A stretch of 64,000 nt of DNA from Dactylonectria macrodidyma (lineage: Eukaryota; Ascomycota; Sordariomycetes; Hypocreales; Nectriaceae), in NCBI GenBank assembly GCA_020744425.1, contig JAGMUV010000001.1, positions 1,736,001-1,800,000 of the forward strand, written 5' to 3'. The notes under the pieces were generated by a model. It had not been told where the DNA came from. It made no database searches and saw nothing but the letters and a program-made list of their open reading frames with translations. Positions 1-10,984 of this stretch are shown piece by piece. Positions within the stretch are counted from its first letter, which is position 1, and every line of letters starts with the position of its first letter. Position numbers and translations under genes: made by a program.

Positions 1-827
1 AGTTTGCCCTGGATACACCGCCGGGTCAGCCAAACGCCAGAATAACCGAGCAATGCCGTCGGAATATCACTCATCCTCATCCTCCTCATGGCCCAGCTGG
101 AACGGGGGAAGGAGGCCTCAAGTTTTAACACACTCACCGGATATTCCACTGCGGTAGTGCAACCGACAGCTGTTTCGACGCCAACGTCGCCGCCGCCTTG
201 CTCTGGCCGTACGCGTACCCTCCTGGCGCTTTCTTGTTGTAACCCCCAATCGAGCTCGTAACGATGACCTGCGATGACTGCGACACGTTACCGGCCTGGT
301 TGCCCTTGTCCAACAGCTTCAGGAACGACATGGTCGTGTACCAAACCGCCGCTGTGTTGATGGCAAACGGCTGCACGTAGGCGTCGAAGTCGTGAGCCAA
401 GTGCTGGTTTGCCCATTCCTCGAGCGTAGTTTCAGGCGTCGGAGCCTTGACTTGAGGCCCGCCGATGCCTGCGTTGCACACCAATAGGTTCAGGTATCCT
501 GCGTCCTTTTCGACAACCGCCACTGCTTCCTCCAAGCTACTCTTGCTTGTTACATCGCACTGGATGGGTATCACGTTGGGACCAACAGAAGTAGCTGTCT
601 GCTGTAGAACGTCCAGTCGACGCCCTGCAATGTATACCTTGGCAGCGCCGTTGATAGCGAGAGCCTTGGTCATCATAAGCCCGATACCTGCTTTAGTCAG
701 TGTTACTCGTTTGTAAAACCAGACTCGTCAACTTACCAGAGCCTCCGCCGGTGACTAGAGCCACTAGCCCGTTCACATTGAATAGAGAGCCTGCCTCAAG
801 GGTAGCTGAGTTGCTTTGGGAAGTCAT
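1..827 (-). CDS. SDR-family NAD(P)-dependent oxidoreductase, 3' part cut by window edge
   Basis: Partial short-chain dehydrogenase/reductase. The model is complement(join(<1..8,138..687,737..827)). Exon 1 encodes the N-terminus with a Rossmann TGGGSGIG motif completed across the first intron (residues 27-33). Exon 2 carries CNAG (residues 101-104), the catalytic Ser region around 175-176, and Tyr190-X3-Lys194 in YGQSK. All are classic SDR cofactor and catalytic signatures. The second intron (137..9) has a GTGAGT donor and a CTGACC branch site. The next exon begins with codons giving R-A-N, matching the usual RVN stretch after the catalytic helix. The C-terminal third lies outside the window. 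The substrate cannot be read from sequence. The start ATG at 827 faces the BUD22 start 400 bp away, so the two may share a divergent promoter. It could belong to the same pathway as the nearby P450 and polyketide synthase; this is inference. Confidence 0.85.
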
Positions 828-1226
828 GTTAACGAGATTGGGTTATCACTGTGTAGTTGCTTGTCCCAATATCCTAATCAAAATCGACCAAACAGAAGGG
901 CACAAGCACACTAGTTTGGTATGATGAAGCGAAAGATAGAAGAGATGTTGAGTCAACTCCTAACCTCTTCTCGGGATGACGCAGTTCCTATCTGCCCCCG
1001 CATCATCAAAACCCCCACCATCGTCAAGTGGGTTAAAACAAGGGTAAGAGGTGTCAAGTTGCATTGCTAGCCGCGCACTGTACGGCCTGACCTAAATTAT
1101 GACGCGAGCACAGTAATCACTGAATTACCAACACCGTCTAGAATTTCTTCGACTTTTGTCGTGGAGTTTCTGTCTGCATCACTAGATATTACCATCTCAA
1201 GCTACGAAACCACACTCCCTGCCACA
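828..1226. promoter_or_regulatory. Divergent spacer between SDR and BUD22
   Basis: About 400 bp separate two divergent start codons, so both promoters and 5' leaders should lie here. No distinct operator, repeat or RNA gene was seen. An in-frame upstream ATG at 1161 could extend BUD22, but the ATG at 1227 has the better context. Confidence 0.4.
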
Positions 1227-2638
1227 ATGTCAAAACGAAAGCGATCGAGCGAACCGACCTTGCAAGAGCGACTCAACAAGCACTCGGACGAAATCTCCCG
1301 CGCCCTCAAGGCTGCCAAAGGCCTCGAGCGACAACGCCTAAGTAAGCGTGTTCACGAGAATGGCGTCACACCCGAGAAGAAGGAGCGTTTAGAACGCGAG
1401 ATTACTGTTCTCAAGGTACATTGGTGTCAATGAATCACGTTCGAAGGATGCGATTGACTAACGCCGACTCACAGTCTCTCGACCTCCATCAGACCGCTCG
1501 CGCGCACATGCACGGCTCCCTCCTCAAAGTCAAGGCCATCGCCGAGTCCGAAGACCTCCCCGAAGACCTACGACGAGGCCTCGCCAAACCAAATCTCTCA
1601 GAAGAGGAGCGCGTCGCCCTCCACAATGTCACAAGCGGACTGTACAACCGCGACCCAGTCAAGCAGGCCGTTGACCGGGCTGTCACAGCCGTGTGCGAGT
1701 TCCTCAACGTGCCTGTCCCCAAGAAAGGCAAGCGCGTGCGCAAGGGGAAGCAAGACAAGGAAGAACAGGATGACCAATTAGCGAGTAAAGGGGAAGGGAA
1801 GGAAAAACAAAAGGATGAACAAGTACCGGAAGTAAACGAGGAGGACGTGGTGGAGTCAGTGGAGGACGATGAAGAATCAGACTTCCGAGGTTTCTCTGAC
1901 GAACCTGGCGAGGCCGAGGAGCTTGATAGTGAGGAAGAGGCCGACGAGGAAGAGAAATTCTCTCAATACGATCACCTTCTCGGTGGCTCCTCCGACGAGG
2001 AAGAAGACGACTTTGCCGATGAACGATTCGAGCGCTTCCGAGGGAAGGAAACGGTCAACCTCGACGACATCTCCCTCTCCGGCTCAGGCGCCGACTCCGA
2101 CTCTGAACCTGAAGATGAAGAATCCTCCCGCTCACCGTCGCCACCACCCGCAAAGAAGAAGAAGAAGGAAAAGTCGTCGTCCTCGTCGGCGCCCGGCAGA
2201 CCGACCGGCTCCACGTTCTTGCCCTCCCTCATGGGCGGCTACATCTCCGGCTCCGAGTCGGCCTCGGACGTCGACGTGGCGCCGGCCAAGAAGCGCCGCG
2301 GCCAGCGCCAGCGCCAGGCCATCTGGGAGAAGAAGTTTGGCGAAAAGGCCAAGCACCTGCAGAACCCCGTCAAGCCCCAGCGCGGCGGCCGCGACTCAGG
2401 CTGGGACATGAGGCGCGGAGCCGTCGAGGGCGCCGACGCCGGCACGCCTTGGAAGAAGGGCATCCGGAACCCGCTGGTGCGTCAAGGAGGCGGCGGATCG
2501 AGGGCCGAGAAAGTCGACAGGCCGCCGCCGAAGAAGGACGATGAGGGAGTGTTGCATCCCAGTTGGGAGGCAATGAAGAAGGCCAAGGAGTCACAGAAAA
2601 CAGCCTCGTTTGCGGGATCCAAGATTACATTTGACTAA
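1227..2638 (+). CDS. BUD22: BUD22/SRFBP1-family ribosome-biogenesis protein
   Basis: The model is join(1227..1415,1475..2638), 450 aa. The intron has a GTACAT donor, a CTAAC branch site and an ACAG acceptor, and falls in phase 0. The N-terminal part (about 1-140) is a basic helical region. The middle (about 150-270) is a long acidic Glu/Asp/Ser tract mixed with KKKKKEK patches, typical of nucleolar proteins. The C-terminus ends with LHPSWEAMKKAKE and a final ITFD, the hallmark tail of the BUD22 family. Family knowledge: Bud22 acts in the nucleolus in 18S rRNA maturation and 40S assembly. It is a housekeeping gene sitting between two metabolic genes and ends 84 bp before the P450 stop (tail to tail). 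The start at 1227 is chosen over 1161 because of its CACAATG context. Confidence in family is high; the role is inferred by homology. Confidence 0.88.
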
Positions 2639-2722
2639 TTACGCATGCTGTAGAGATACCAACATAGCAGAACAACCATCACATACTTCATCTCATTCCC
2701 GTTGATTCTTTACTATTCATAA

Positions 2723-4300
2723 TTACCTGCACCGTACATACACAGGCAGGCCGCCCTCCATCGGCAGCGTCAGACTGCTTTTGCTCACCCGCTCGCCCTC
2801 AAAGGCTGGGACAAAGTCGAAGGCATCCACCAGCCTCGCTAACGTCTGCACCGCAACCAGCTCGGCCATGCGCTTGCCGAGACAGACGCGCGGCCCACCG
2901 TTGAAGACGGGGAACTCGGCGGCGGAGCGCTGGGCCACGCCGGCCCCGTCGCCGGTCAGCCACCGGTCCGGCCGGAAGGCGTCAGCGTCCGGGCCCCACG
3001 TGTCGCGGGACCTGTTCATGGCCCAGGCACACCACACCACGATGGCACCGCAGGGCAGCACGGTGCCGTCCGGCAGGGTGGTTGCTTGCTGGGCTTGCTT
3101 GATCTCGAAGGGGATGGGCGGGTACAGGCGGAGGGACTCGTAGAAGACAGCCAGGGCGTACGGTAGTTTGAGAGGAGTCAAGTCTTCTGGGTCGAGAGGT
3201 GTACTGCCACCTCTATGCTCGTTGCGGAGGCCTTGGATCGACTCTCGCAACGTGGACACCACGTCTGAATGCCTCATGAGCAGGTACAGAGTCCAAGTCA
3301 AGGCTTGGGCCACGGTATCTCGACCAGCGGACAGATAATTGAGTGCCGCATCGGCGACAAGCGTCTCGTCGCCGATGGTGTCTAACAGCGACTGTATCAA
3401 GCTGCCCGGTGTATCAGACCTGGTCACCTTGCCGGCATCACTGGCGCGGTCGGACACGGCATTGGCGACGATGCGCCGGCCGTGGTCCTTGACAGTGGAA
3501 ACGGAACGCCTTAGATTATTCCCTGTGACAAGCTCTGTGAGAAACCATAGAGGGTTTTGGAAGCGTTCAGCCGTGACGCCCGAGGCGTGCTCAAAGGCCA
3601 CAGTGAAGTCGTCGTCGGCGTGCATCTCCATGTTATACGCCATCTCGCCCATCAACTGCGTCGTCACCTCATGGACAATGGCCTGCAGATCCACGCGCTC
3701 CTCGGCCTTAGCCTTGCCCTTCAATTGCACGACGGCCTGGCCCAGATATTGCGGCAAGGCGACGCTCGTCAAGGCGCGCAGAGTCGGCGCCGCGAGGAAC
3801 CGCAGGCCAGCCTTGCGCTGCAAGCGCCACAGCTCGCCGTCGACATTGATGATGCCGTGGCCGAAGAGGTCCATCGAGCGCTGCTTGAAGAAGTCGCCCT
3901 TCTCGAAGACGCCCTCGTTGCGGAACACAAAGTCGAGGTTGCGCGGGTCGCTGATGATGACGCCGGGGGGCAGTGAGGGGACCGAGATATGCAGCGTCTC
4001 GTAGCCAAAGAGGCTCTCGCACTTGGCGAACCACGCGAATAGACGCTGGCGAGGTTGTAAGAAAATAATGCCATTCCCAACTAGAGGGAGAGTATTGGGA
4101 GGAACCCTAGGTAGTTAGGTCAGTTGTTCAATTCTTAGTTGTCGATGACACCCAGATTGAGCTTACCTGAGTGCCGTTCCATCGCGGGTGATTGTCGGTC
4201 TCCTTTTGGCCCGGATAATGAGCGCTATGGTGACGACCACGATGAGAAACAATGCTGTCTGCCCGTCGATATTCAAAAGGGCCATGTTGATGGTGAGCAT
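2723..4300 (-). CDS. Cytochrome P450, CYP52-like (alkane/fatty-acid hydroxylase type)
   Basis: The model is complement(join(2723..4106,4167..4300)), 505 aa, the usual P450 length. Exon 1 encodes an N-terminal membrane anchor (hydrophobic residues about 16-29) followed by basic residues. Exon 2 opens with the Pro-rich VPPNTLPLVGNG hinge. I see the I-helix AGRDTV motif (acidic/Thr oxygen-activation pair), the K-helix ESLR (ExxR), the FRPDRW segment and the heme loop FNGGPRVCLG, with axial Cys at about 453. Known for the family: ER-bound monooxygenases needing a P450 reductase. CYP52-clan members commonly omega-hydroxylate fatty acids or alkanes. The CYP52-like placement is by general resemblance and is not certain. 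It lies 511 bp downstream of the Zn2Cys6 gene stop, on the same strand, and may be controlled by it. A role in modifying the product of the type III PKS at 12.6-14.1 kb is inference. Confidence 0.9.
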
Positions 4301-4811
4301 GAAACCTGCTGTTGAGTGATGAGGTCAACGGCCAGGTTTCAAACATGAAATGTTGTAAGTACATAGTGTGAATTGGTGATTACCCTACACTGGGTTCAAC
4401 TCTAGGTGTTTTTACGCGTATCGTTGTGATACGAATACGGAAAATTGTCTACAAAAACGTTACCGCATTAAAAGAATCCCCGGTCCATTTTTTCTCTTGT
4501 CCTGCTATTAATTAATTGAGAAGACATGCTCGATCTCGACCGAACGTGTGTGTATTTAAAAGCTTTCAAGTTGGTTTCCATTTCCCTCGGTGGAGCCTGT
4601 GACGTCGTCAGCGTAGAGTCCTCTCCCTTCACACAACCGCCCTCGCATATTGAACCGATTTCTTAATGGTTTGTTATTATCGGCTCGTGTTTATATATTA
4701 TATCTACGTCGTCAAATGACACCTATCAAACCATGTGGTGCCTTCCTGGATATTCCCTCCACAGGTCGCTGTTCGCGCCCGTCCGTCCCGCCTCATTCCC
4801 AAGCCGTATCG
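4301..4811. promoter_or_regulatory. Spacer between P450 start and transcription-factor stop
   Basis: This 511-bp AT-rich spacer contains the P450 promoter and the 3' end of the upstream regulator gene. No repeat or extra gene was recognised. Confidence 0.35.
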
Positions 4812-7800
4812 TTAATACATTTCTCTCAAGTGCGTAAACACAGTCCCGTCCGTCCCATACATGCTTGGGGCTGGCTCTGCCGCTGGTATCTCGCTGTTCG
4901 AGACTGATGCTTGTTCCTCGTTGCCGTCGTACTGAAAACCATTCAACCCCACGTATCCCTCGAAGATCCGTGTCATCTCCGCTTGAATCCTCGATCCGTT
5001 TTGAGACATGGGATCAGGCGTCGCGGCTTGTGACTGCTGGCCGACCATGGAGGGCTTGCGGAATGGTTGCTGTCTACTCCGAGGATCTACGTGCCCTCGA
5101 GCAAGACCAATCATGCCCAACGCAGCCGTCGACTGTGGGTCGTCTTCTGGACTGAGCCCGAAACGCGGTGCGACATCCTTGAGAGACCGGATGGTCCGCC
5201 AGAGGCGTTGAGACGCCCAACTCTTGGCAGAGAGATCCTTGACCAGCTCGAGCGCCATGTAAAACTCCTCGCGGCAGGCGGCGCTGAAGCGGACCGGTGC
5301 ATGTACCGATGCGAGGAACACAACAGCAATGGCTGAAGTCAGAAACTGGTGATAGAATACCTGAACTCGTCGATATAGATTTGACGTGTTGTTCAGGTGG
5401 CTGAGATATCGAATCGTATCCTTGGCAATGTCCACGACGCGTTGTGACTGTACAGGGTTTGCCATGATGCTCGTTGCACTATGCAGCACGGGCGTATATA
5501 GCCAGACTCGCATCTGGAACTGTTAGACACAATTGATTGACTGGTCACAAGGAAGGCTTACCTGATTAAGTCGAAGATATGTCCAGATCCTGAGACGCTG
5601 GAGGTTGTAGGAAGGTGTTGAAGTCATGTTCTTGTCCTTGTCCCAGTTTCGTACTTTGATTTCCTCGGGTATGGCGTCGTACCATCCGAGGATTTCTTGG
5701 TCCAGATTCTCAATCTCCTCTTGTTGCAAGTCTCGCGCAAGAACCGGCCCAAAATGTGATACTTGTCGCCAGACCTTGGCTCCTATTCGGGAATATGTGA
5801 TCATGGCTACTAGATACGGATGTTCGTCCTGAAATTATTAGCTAAGCACGTGTCAATGTGCCACTGAACGTACCGGAAAAGGAAGTTCCACATCAATTTC
5901 TTCGTCTTGTACAACATAAGGCAGACCTGTTCCGAATGCCCATCGTCGATCCAGCATGTAGGCTGACCAGAAACTGTTGAGTGCGTTCTTGCGCTCTTCC
6001 TCGTCTTGAATCTTCATCAGACCCATTCTTTGGTGGATGCCCAGCTCCAGACACAGCCGTGCGACCTGGCCCATCACACGCCAAGCTAGAACCTCGTCGT
6101 TGGACAGAAATCGGTAGCCTGCCACGAGCGCTAACAAGGGAAGAGTCGAGACTTCGGCGGCTTCGGCCATGAGTTTTCGATTGAGCACCACCTCCATGCT
6201 ATCGTATAGCCGGATCGCTTTATCACTGTGCCCGTGCTCTTCAACGACGAGGGCACAGCACATGACAATCTTCAACTGCAGCGTCTTCTCATCGTTGATT
6301 AGCTCCATGGGGCTTTGATGTCGGATCGTGTCTAGGAACGGCGCCAGGCCTTTTGCGTGCGCTATAACAGCCTGGACGTTGAGGACTGGATACATGATGC
6401 CAATCTCCTCCTCGTGGAGGCGGCACAGCCGGACCATTTCGTCCTTGTCAAACTCGAGGAGGGGCTCCGCAGGCCGGTTGATTATTTGCATGCTCATTTC
6501 CTCCACCGGATGGCCGTTTTCGTCGCCTTCGTCGATACCCCTGTATCCCATGTTGGAGATGGTGTTGTTGGCGACGTCGAGGCTAAAGGCCATGCTGGTC
6601 GGGCCTCTGAAGGCGCCGTACTTGGAGTGGGAGGCATCGCGGTTGAGCGAGCTCGAGCTCTGCGAGGGCGAGGGGGCAACTGTTGATGTGCCGATTGGCA
6701 GCGGTCGGTCGCCATGTGAGGCCATGCGGCTGGAGTCGGACTGAAGGGCCTTGACGGTCTGATGGAGCCAACCGACCTCTTCTTGCAGGCGAGTCAGCTG
6801 GGAAGTGACATGCCTAAAGTCATCCGAGTCTTTGAAATTGTTGGAGCAGCAGTTCGGGGCGTATAGGCAAGCCAGGTTCAGGTTGCCACAACGTTGACAT
6901 GGTGTTTCGCCGTTACACTTGATTTTGCGTCGTTTACATTCGTTGCTGTGGGGTGGTGAGCAAAGGAACTTTTCCGCAGTGGGGAGCTGAAGAGAGCTGA
7001 GGCTGGTGCAGGGGATGTGAAGGAAGATGTCGTCCCATGGCCGAGTGGTGCCATGCTAGACGTCATAGGGGTTTGGTGATTGGGAGGGACTCACCAAGCG
7101 ATGGAAATATACTGTAGTTGAAGAATTTCATGTTAGCCAAGGTTCAACCTGCAAAGAGGTAGACGAGAACATGTGTAAGTGACGTAGGGCGATGTGCGAC
7201 ATGACATGTGATGGACGTGAGGCGAGTGGCGGCATTCGGATAGTGAGAGTGAGTGAGTGGTTGCACAGATGGACGCTGTTTAGTTACACAGCATCGGGAA
7301 GACGAATGAAGCAACGGCTCATTGCCGCTCACTCTCATTGATGTCAGGTCCCATGGCTGTCAGCGTCCCTGCGATCAGTCTCACCCCAAAGCCGTGTCCT
7401 CTCATCTCATGTCAATTGCATTAAGTTCCTGCGCTGACTTGGAAGCTGGAGGGAAAGGGGGGAGGAGAAAAAAGAAACACAAGTCGGACAACAACACCAT
7501 GATAATGACCAAGCCACGCCAAACAAGAAGACGGAAAGACTCACCCGATTTCTCTTGCTCCGCGTCTGCTTGGACGTCCCGTCGTCAATCGACTTCCTCT
7601 TGTTGGCATTGTTGGCATTGGAGGCGGTCACGCTCTGGGCGGAATTGTCTCCGACAGACGCGGAACCCGGGCTCTGGTGGTCGTAGGCGGCGGCGGCAGC
7701 GGCAGCAGCGGCGGCAGAGACACCCGCAACGCCGACGCCGCCGGGCCCGATACCACCACCTCCGGCTCCTCCTCCCCCGCCTCCGGGGCTCAGGGTGACA

Positions 7801-7853
7801 GGCGCCTGCGATAGGTAACGCAGGTCGCTCACCTGGGTCTCAATTTGCTCCAT
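4812..7853 (-). CDS. Zn2Cys6 fungal-specific transcription factor
   Basis: The model is complement(join(4812..5513,5562..5828,5874..6945,7095..7111,7545..7853)), 788 aa. The binuclear zinc cluster is C109-X2-C112-X6-C119-X5-C125-X2-C128-X6-C135, preceded by a basic KRNR stretch. It is split over three exons, including a 17-nt micro-exon that encodes YISIA plus most of the first Cys codon. A coiled dimerisation stretch follows (SQLTRLQEEVGWLHQ, about 150-165). The middle homology region (about 230-560) contains the FWSAYMLDRRWAFGTGLPYVVQ signature of the fungal_trans domain. The N-terminus is low complexity (Gly runs, about ten Ala). Role: nuclear DNA-binding regulator, target unknown. The start at 7853 is a choice: the frame stays open upstream to an ATG at 8120. 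Its position next to the P450 and near the PKS suggests a pathway-specific regulator, but the family is also common for global regulators. Confidence 0.88.
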
Positions 7854-10737
7854 GGTGCCAACAAATGGACCATCGGGGTCGGGCGCGTGTGCGGATGCGT
7901 GTGCAAGATGGCCGGCATCATATGGCAACACAGGGTCAGGGTCAGCCACTGGCCGTCGCTGCAGAGAGAGCCAGGAGCCAGAAGGCACCGCGTGCGGGTA
8001 CGGGGCGGCCACGTGACTTGCGCCGCCTGGGATCGCAATCAGACCCGGAATCGCGCCCGTTTCCGCCGTCCCCACTCTGCCTCCTGCCAATGCTCCCACT
8101 GTAATCCCTCCTCCTCCCACTATCCCTCCAGCACCCAGGTGCCCCCCTCCAGCGCCTGGAAATCCCCCTCCAGCGCTCGGGTCCCCGCCAGCGCCCCCAG
8201 CTCCAGCGCCCGCTCCAGCGCCAACGCCTGCGATTCGGCCACCACCAGTTCCAAACTCAGCTGCGCCCGCGCCACCAAAGACGTGATAATAGCCCGCCAG
8301 CGCGGCCGCCTTTGATGCTTCACCTGCCTACCTGCCGGCTGAAGCTTCGAAGCAACCCCCTAGCAAAAAAGGATGCCGAGTCTCTTAAGCCGAGCTGGGA
8401 TGCAATGACTGCAGCCAACCAAGAAGTAAGGAAACAAGGATAACAGCAAATAAGCCCGGGCGTTCCGCTGTCCCGGTGCGGCTGTTTCGTGCGAGTGCCG
8501 TGAGGCGAGGTGAGCCCTATGCTGCCGTTGCGCCTCTGGGTGCGTCTTCCCTCCGCAGGGTCTCTCTCTCCTGCCCTGCTTCGTAAAATGCCGAGCACAG
8601 ATGAGCCGAGCAGCTAACAATAGCTGCTGCAGAGTCCCTGGCCTGCTGGCTGGATGGCTGGCTGGCTGATGCGTAGGGCCGAGTGATGCCGTTCGGCGGT
8701 TCTGCGGCCAGTTACGGCAGATGGGCCAAGGGTGAGGCTTGGGTTCCGCGATGCTGGGACGGGCTGATGCGAGTTGACCTCTGGTCGGATACTGGCCGAT
8801 ATCGTTGCTAGTAGGCGAGGTGAAAAGTGATAGTGCCTAGGTTCAGGTACGCCAAACTCTTTGGTTCGTTCCCTTCGCAAGGCCGGTCCAGGGACGTTTG
8901 TCGTTTGTTCGTTGGGTCGTTGCGTTGCTCACAGTCCCAACCATCTGCGGGCGTCGTGCCTTGCGGTTCAGGAGCGGTTAGGTCAGGCAATGCAATGTGC
9001 GAGTAAAAAAAGAACGCGGAATTGTCGATTTGTCTCGTGCAGGCGTGTTGCGGTACCCCTTTGGCGTATCCCGTTCAGCTTTCTGGGCGCATGTTCCGGA
9101 GCGAACTATGTATGGTTTTCTGTTGCCAGGCCCGTACATGTGCGGAATCGTGTGCAACACGTACTTAGTAGGTCGATGTAGCGCCTGGATAGGCATAGGT
9201 AATGTGATGGGTCGTGGGTATGAGGGTATAGGTAGGGATGTGGGATGGCGGATGTGGGTTATGGTGGGACACGTCCGTCCCCCGGAGCCTGAGGTGTGAT
9301 GGGTGATGGTGGGCGGGATGGACACGGACTTTAACTTGGGGCGAAAACATCCCGAGAAAAGCTGGACGGTCCATAAGAAACCTAGCTCTCCCTCCCGAAC
9401 GTGCGTGTCTCGCGAAGTCGTCGCCCCTCGAGGCTCGAACAAGAGACACTCAGACACACTCATCTCCTCCCCTAGCATTGTACATGCCTCGTCTAGGCTC
9501 CGAGAGCTCCGTCCCCTACTTCGTAGGTAATTACCTACCTACTTCGTACCCACTAGGGGAACCGTCCCCCTCCCCGGACGCCAGTCCACGCCCACATGGC
9601 CCGGTGCTGCTGCTCAAAGAAGGCATACTTCGTAATTAACAAGGCATCCTCGGTTCGCGGCTCCTGTTCATCGGTTATCCACCATGATGTCAACCGGATA
9701 GGATAGCCTCATCCGGGACCCCACCCTGCAAACCGCGCCCTACGCATGGCACTTATACCGCCAATGTGGTCCCGGCGGACTGAGAAGAGGGCCTGACTGG
9801 GTGAATAGGTGAAGCTAGGGCCCTTTTTTTCTTCTTTGAGCCAGCTATTCCCCCCCTCCCGCCTCGCGTGGCAACGCAGGCAGGGCTCTGACTGGGTTCT
9901 AGCCTGCCGTTGCGTGGAAGATGCCGTCCCGTTGCCCACATACCTACGAATACGTGCCAAGCGCCTAGGCATCTCGAGACCTGAGTTGCTGGCCCACCCC
10001 ATCATCGTCCGGCTACCTACCGGGGGGATCTATCTGAGAACCGCTTGGTGCGCCGTGCATGCGTCAGCTGGGATGAATCCGAACTCCCAGGACCCATTCC
10101 CGATGACACTCCAGATCTGGTACGGCCAGCGAGTCCACCTTCCACGGGCATAGCTTCGATTGAATGCTTGCATTTTGCTTTCATCTCTGCCTGTCGATGT
10201 CACTGAGAAACCACTCATAATATCATGCCATGCCATCCATCTGCTCCCCGCCGTTCCCTGGTCTCGCCACTGGCACCTTTCGCTGTTGCGGCCCAGTGGG
10301 GCTGGCAGACACAAGACCCTGTAAACCGCAAACTACAGGGCGCGGGCGTAGACGAATTTCTCCTTCAGGACGACAGCTCGCTCCAGCCCGGCTGCTATTG
10401 GTCGGGTCGTTACAGGACTCTGGCAAGCGTCTAACACTGGACTGTGAATTCTCCCCTCGGTCACATGTCCCACTCTGCGCCCTGCAGTGAGCCCGGGCTG
10501 TTTTTGCCTATGCAATGCCCATGAAGCATCAGAAATCAATCCTCAACAGCGTGCCTTTCAAAGTGCACGCACATGCTTTTTATTCCTTGTTACGATCTTT
10601 CCCACTTGTGACCTACCTATGCACGTATTCCACTTGTGACTCGTTTCTTTTTCCTCCCCGCCTTAATTACGGCTCACTGAGCGCGGGAGGCGGAGTTAGG
10701 CACATTTGTACCTATGTACATCGTACCCAAGCAAGCA
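7854..10737. other. Long gene-free region upstream of the Zn2Cys6 gene
   Basis: About 2.9 kb of mixed composition. The part next to the regulator (7854-8340) is GC-rich with CCAGCGCC-like imperfect repeats and is probably promoter and leader. Reading frames of 60-166 codons occur on both strands but overlap each other, lack splice structure and match no family I know. Short TACCTACC/ACTTCGTA motifs appear near 9520-9545. I support no gene here. Confidence 0.4.
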
Positions 10738-10984
10738 GGGGACAGAAAACATGGCACACCAAGAGTCGGCTTCACCCTCACCAAGCAATACCGAATTTTT
10801 TAATTTTTTTTTTTAAAAAAAAATAAGAAAAATCCTAATAAATTAAGCAATCAAATCGAATAGCATTAACATAATTTTATCCATTTTTATGAAGCTCTCT
10901 GGGACTAAATCAGTGTTATATTAGGGCAGGATGTAGCTATTACGGTGTTAGGGAGGCTTTTGGTGTGCCATGTGTACTGTCCCC
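10738..10984. mobile_element. Small non-autonomous inverted-repeat element (MITE-like), AT-rich core
   Basis: A 247-bp unit is bounded by imperfect terminal inverted repeats. The left end reads GGGGACAGAAAACATGGCAC and the right end is its near complement (reverse: GGGGACAGTACACATGGCAC), both continuing into ACACCAA. The core holds long T and A runs and is far more AT-rich than the flanks. It has no coding capacity. The outermost 50 or so bases of the right end recur at 21329-21385. No convincing target-site duplication was found, so the superfamily is unassigned. Confidence 0.7.

Noticed and set aside
1161..1226. Earlier ATG for BUD22
   Set aside because: The in-frame extension has no family resemblance and the ATG at 1227 has a stronger context.
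8978..9478. 166-codon minus-strand frame in the gene-free region
   Set aside because: Composition looks random (many His/Pro/Thr repeats from biased DNA), with no family match and overlapping plus frames.
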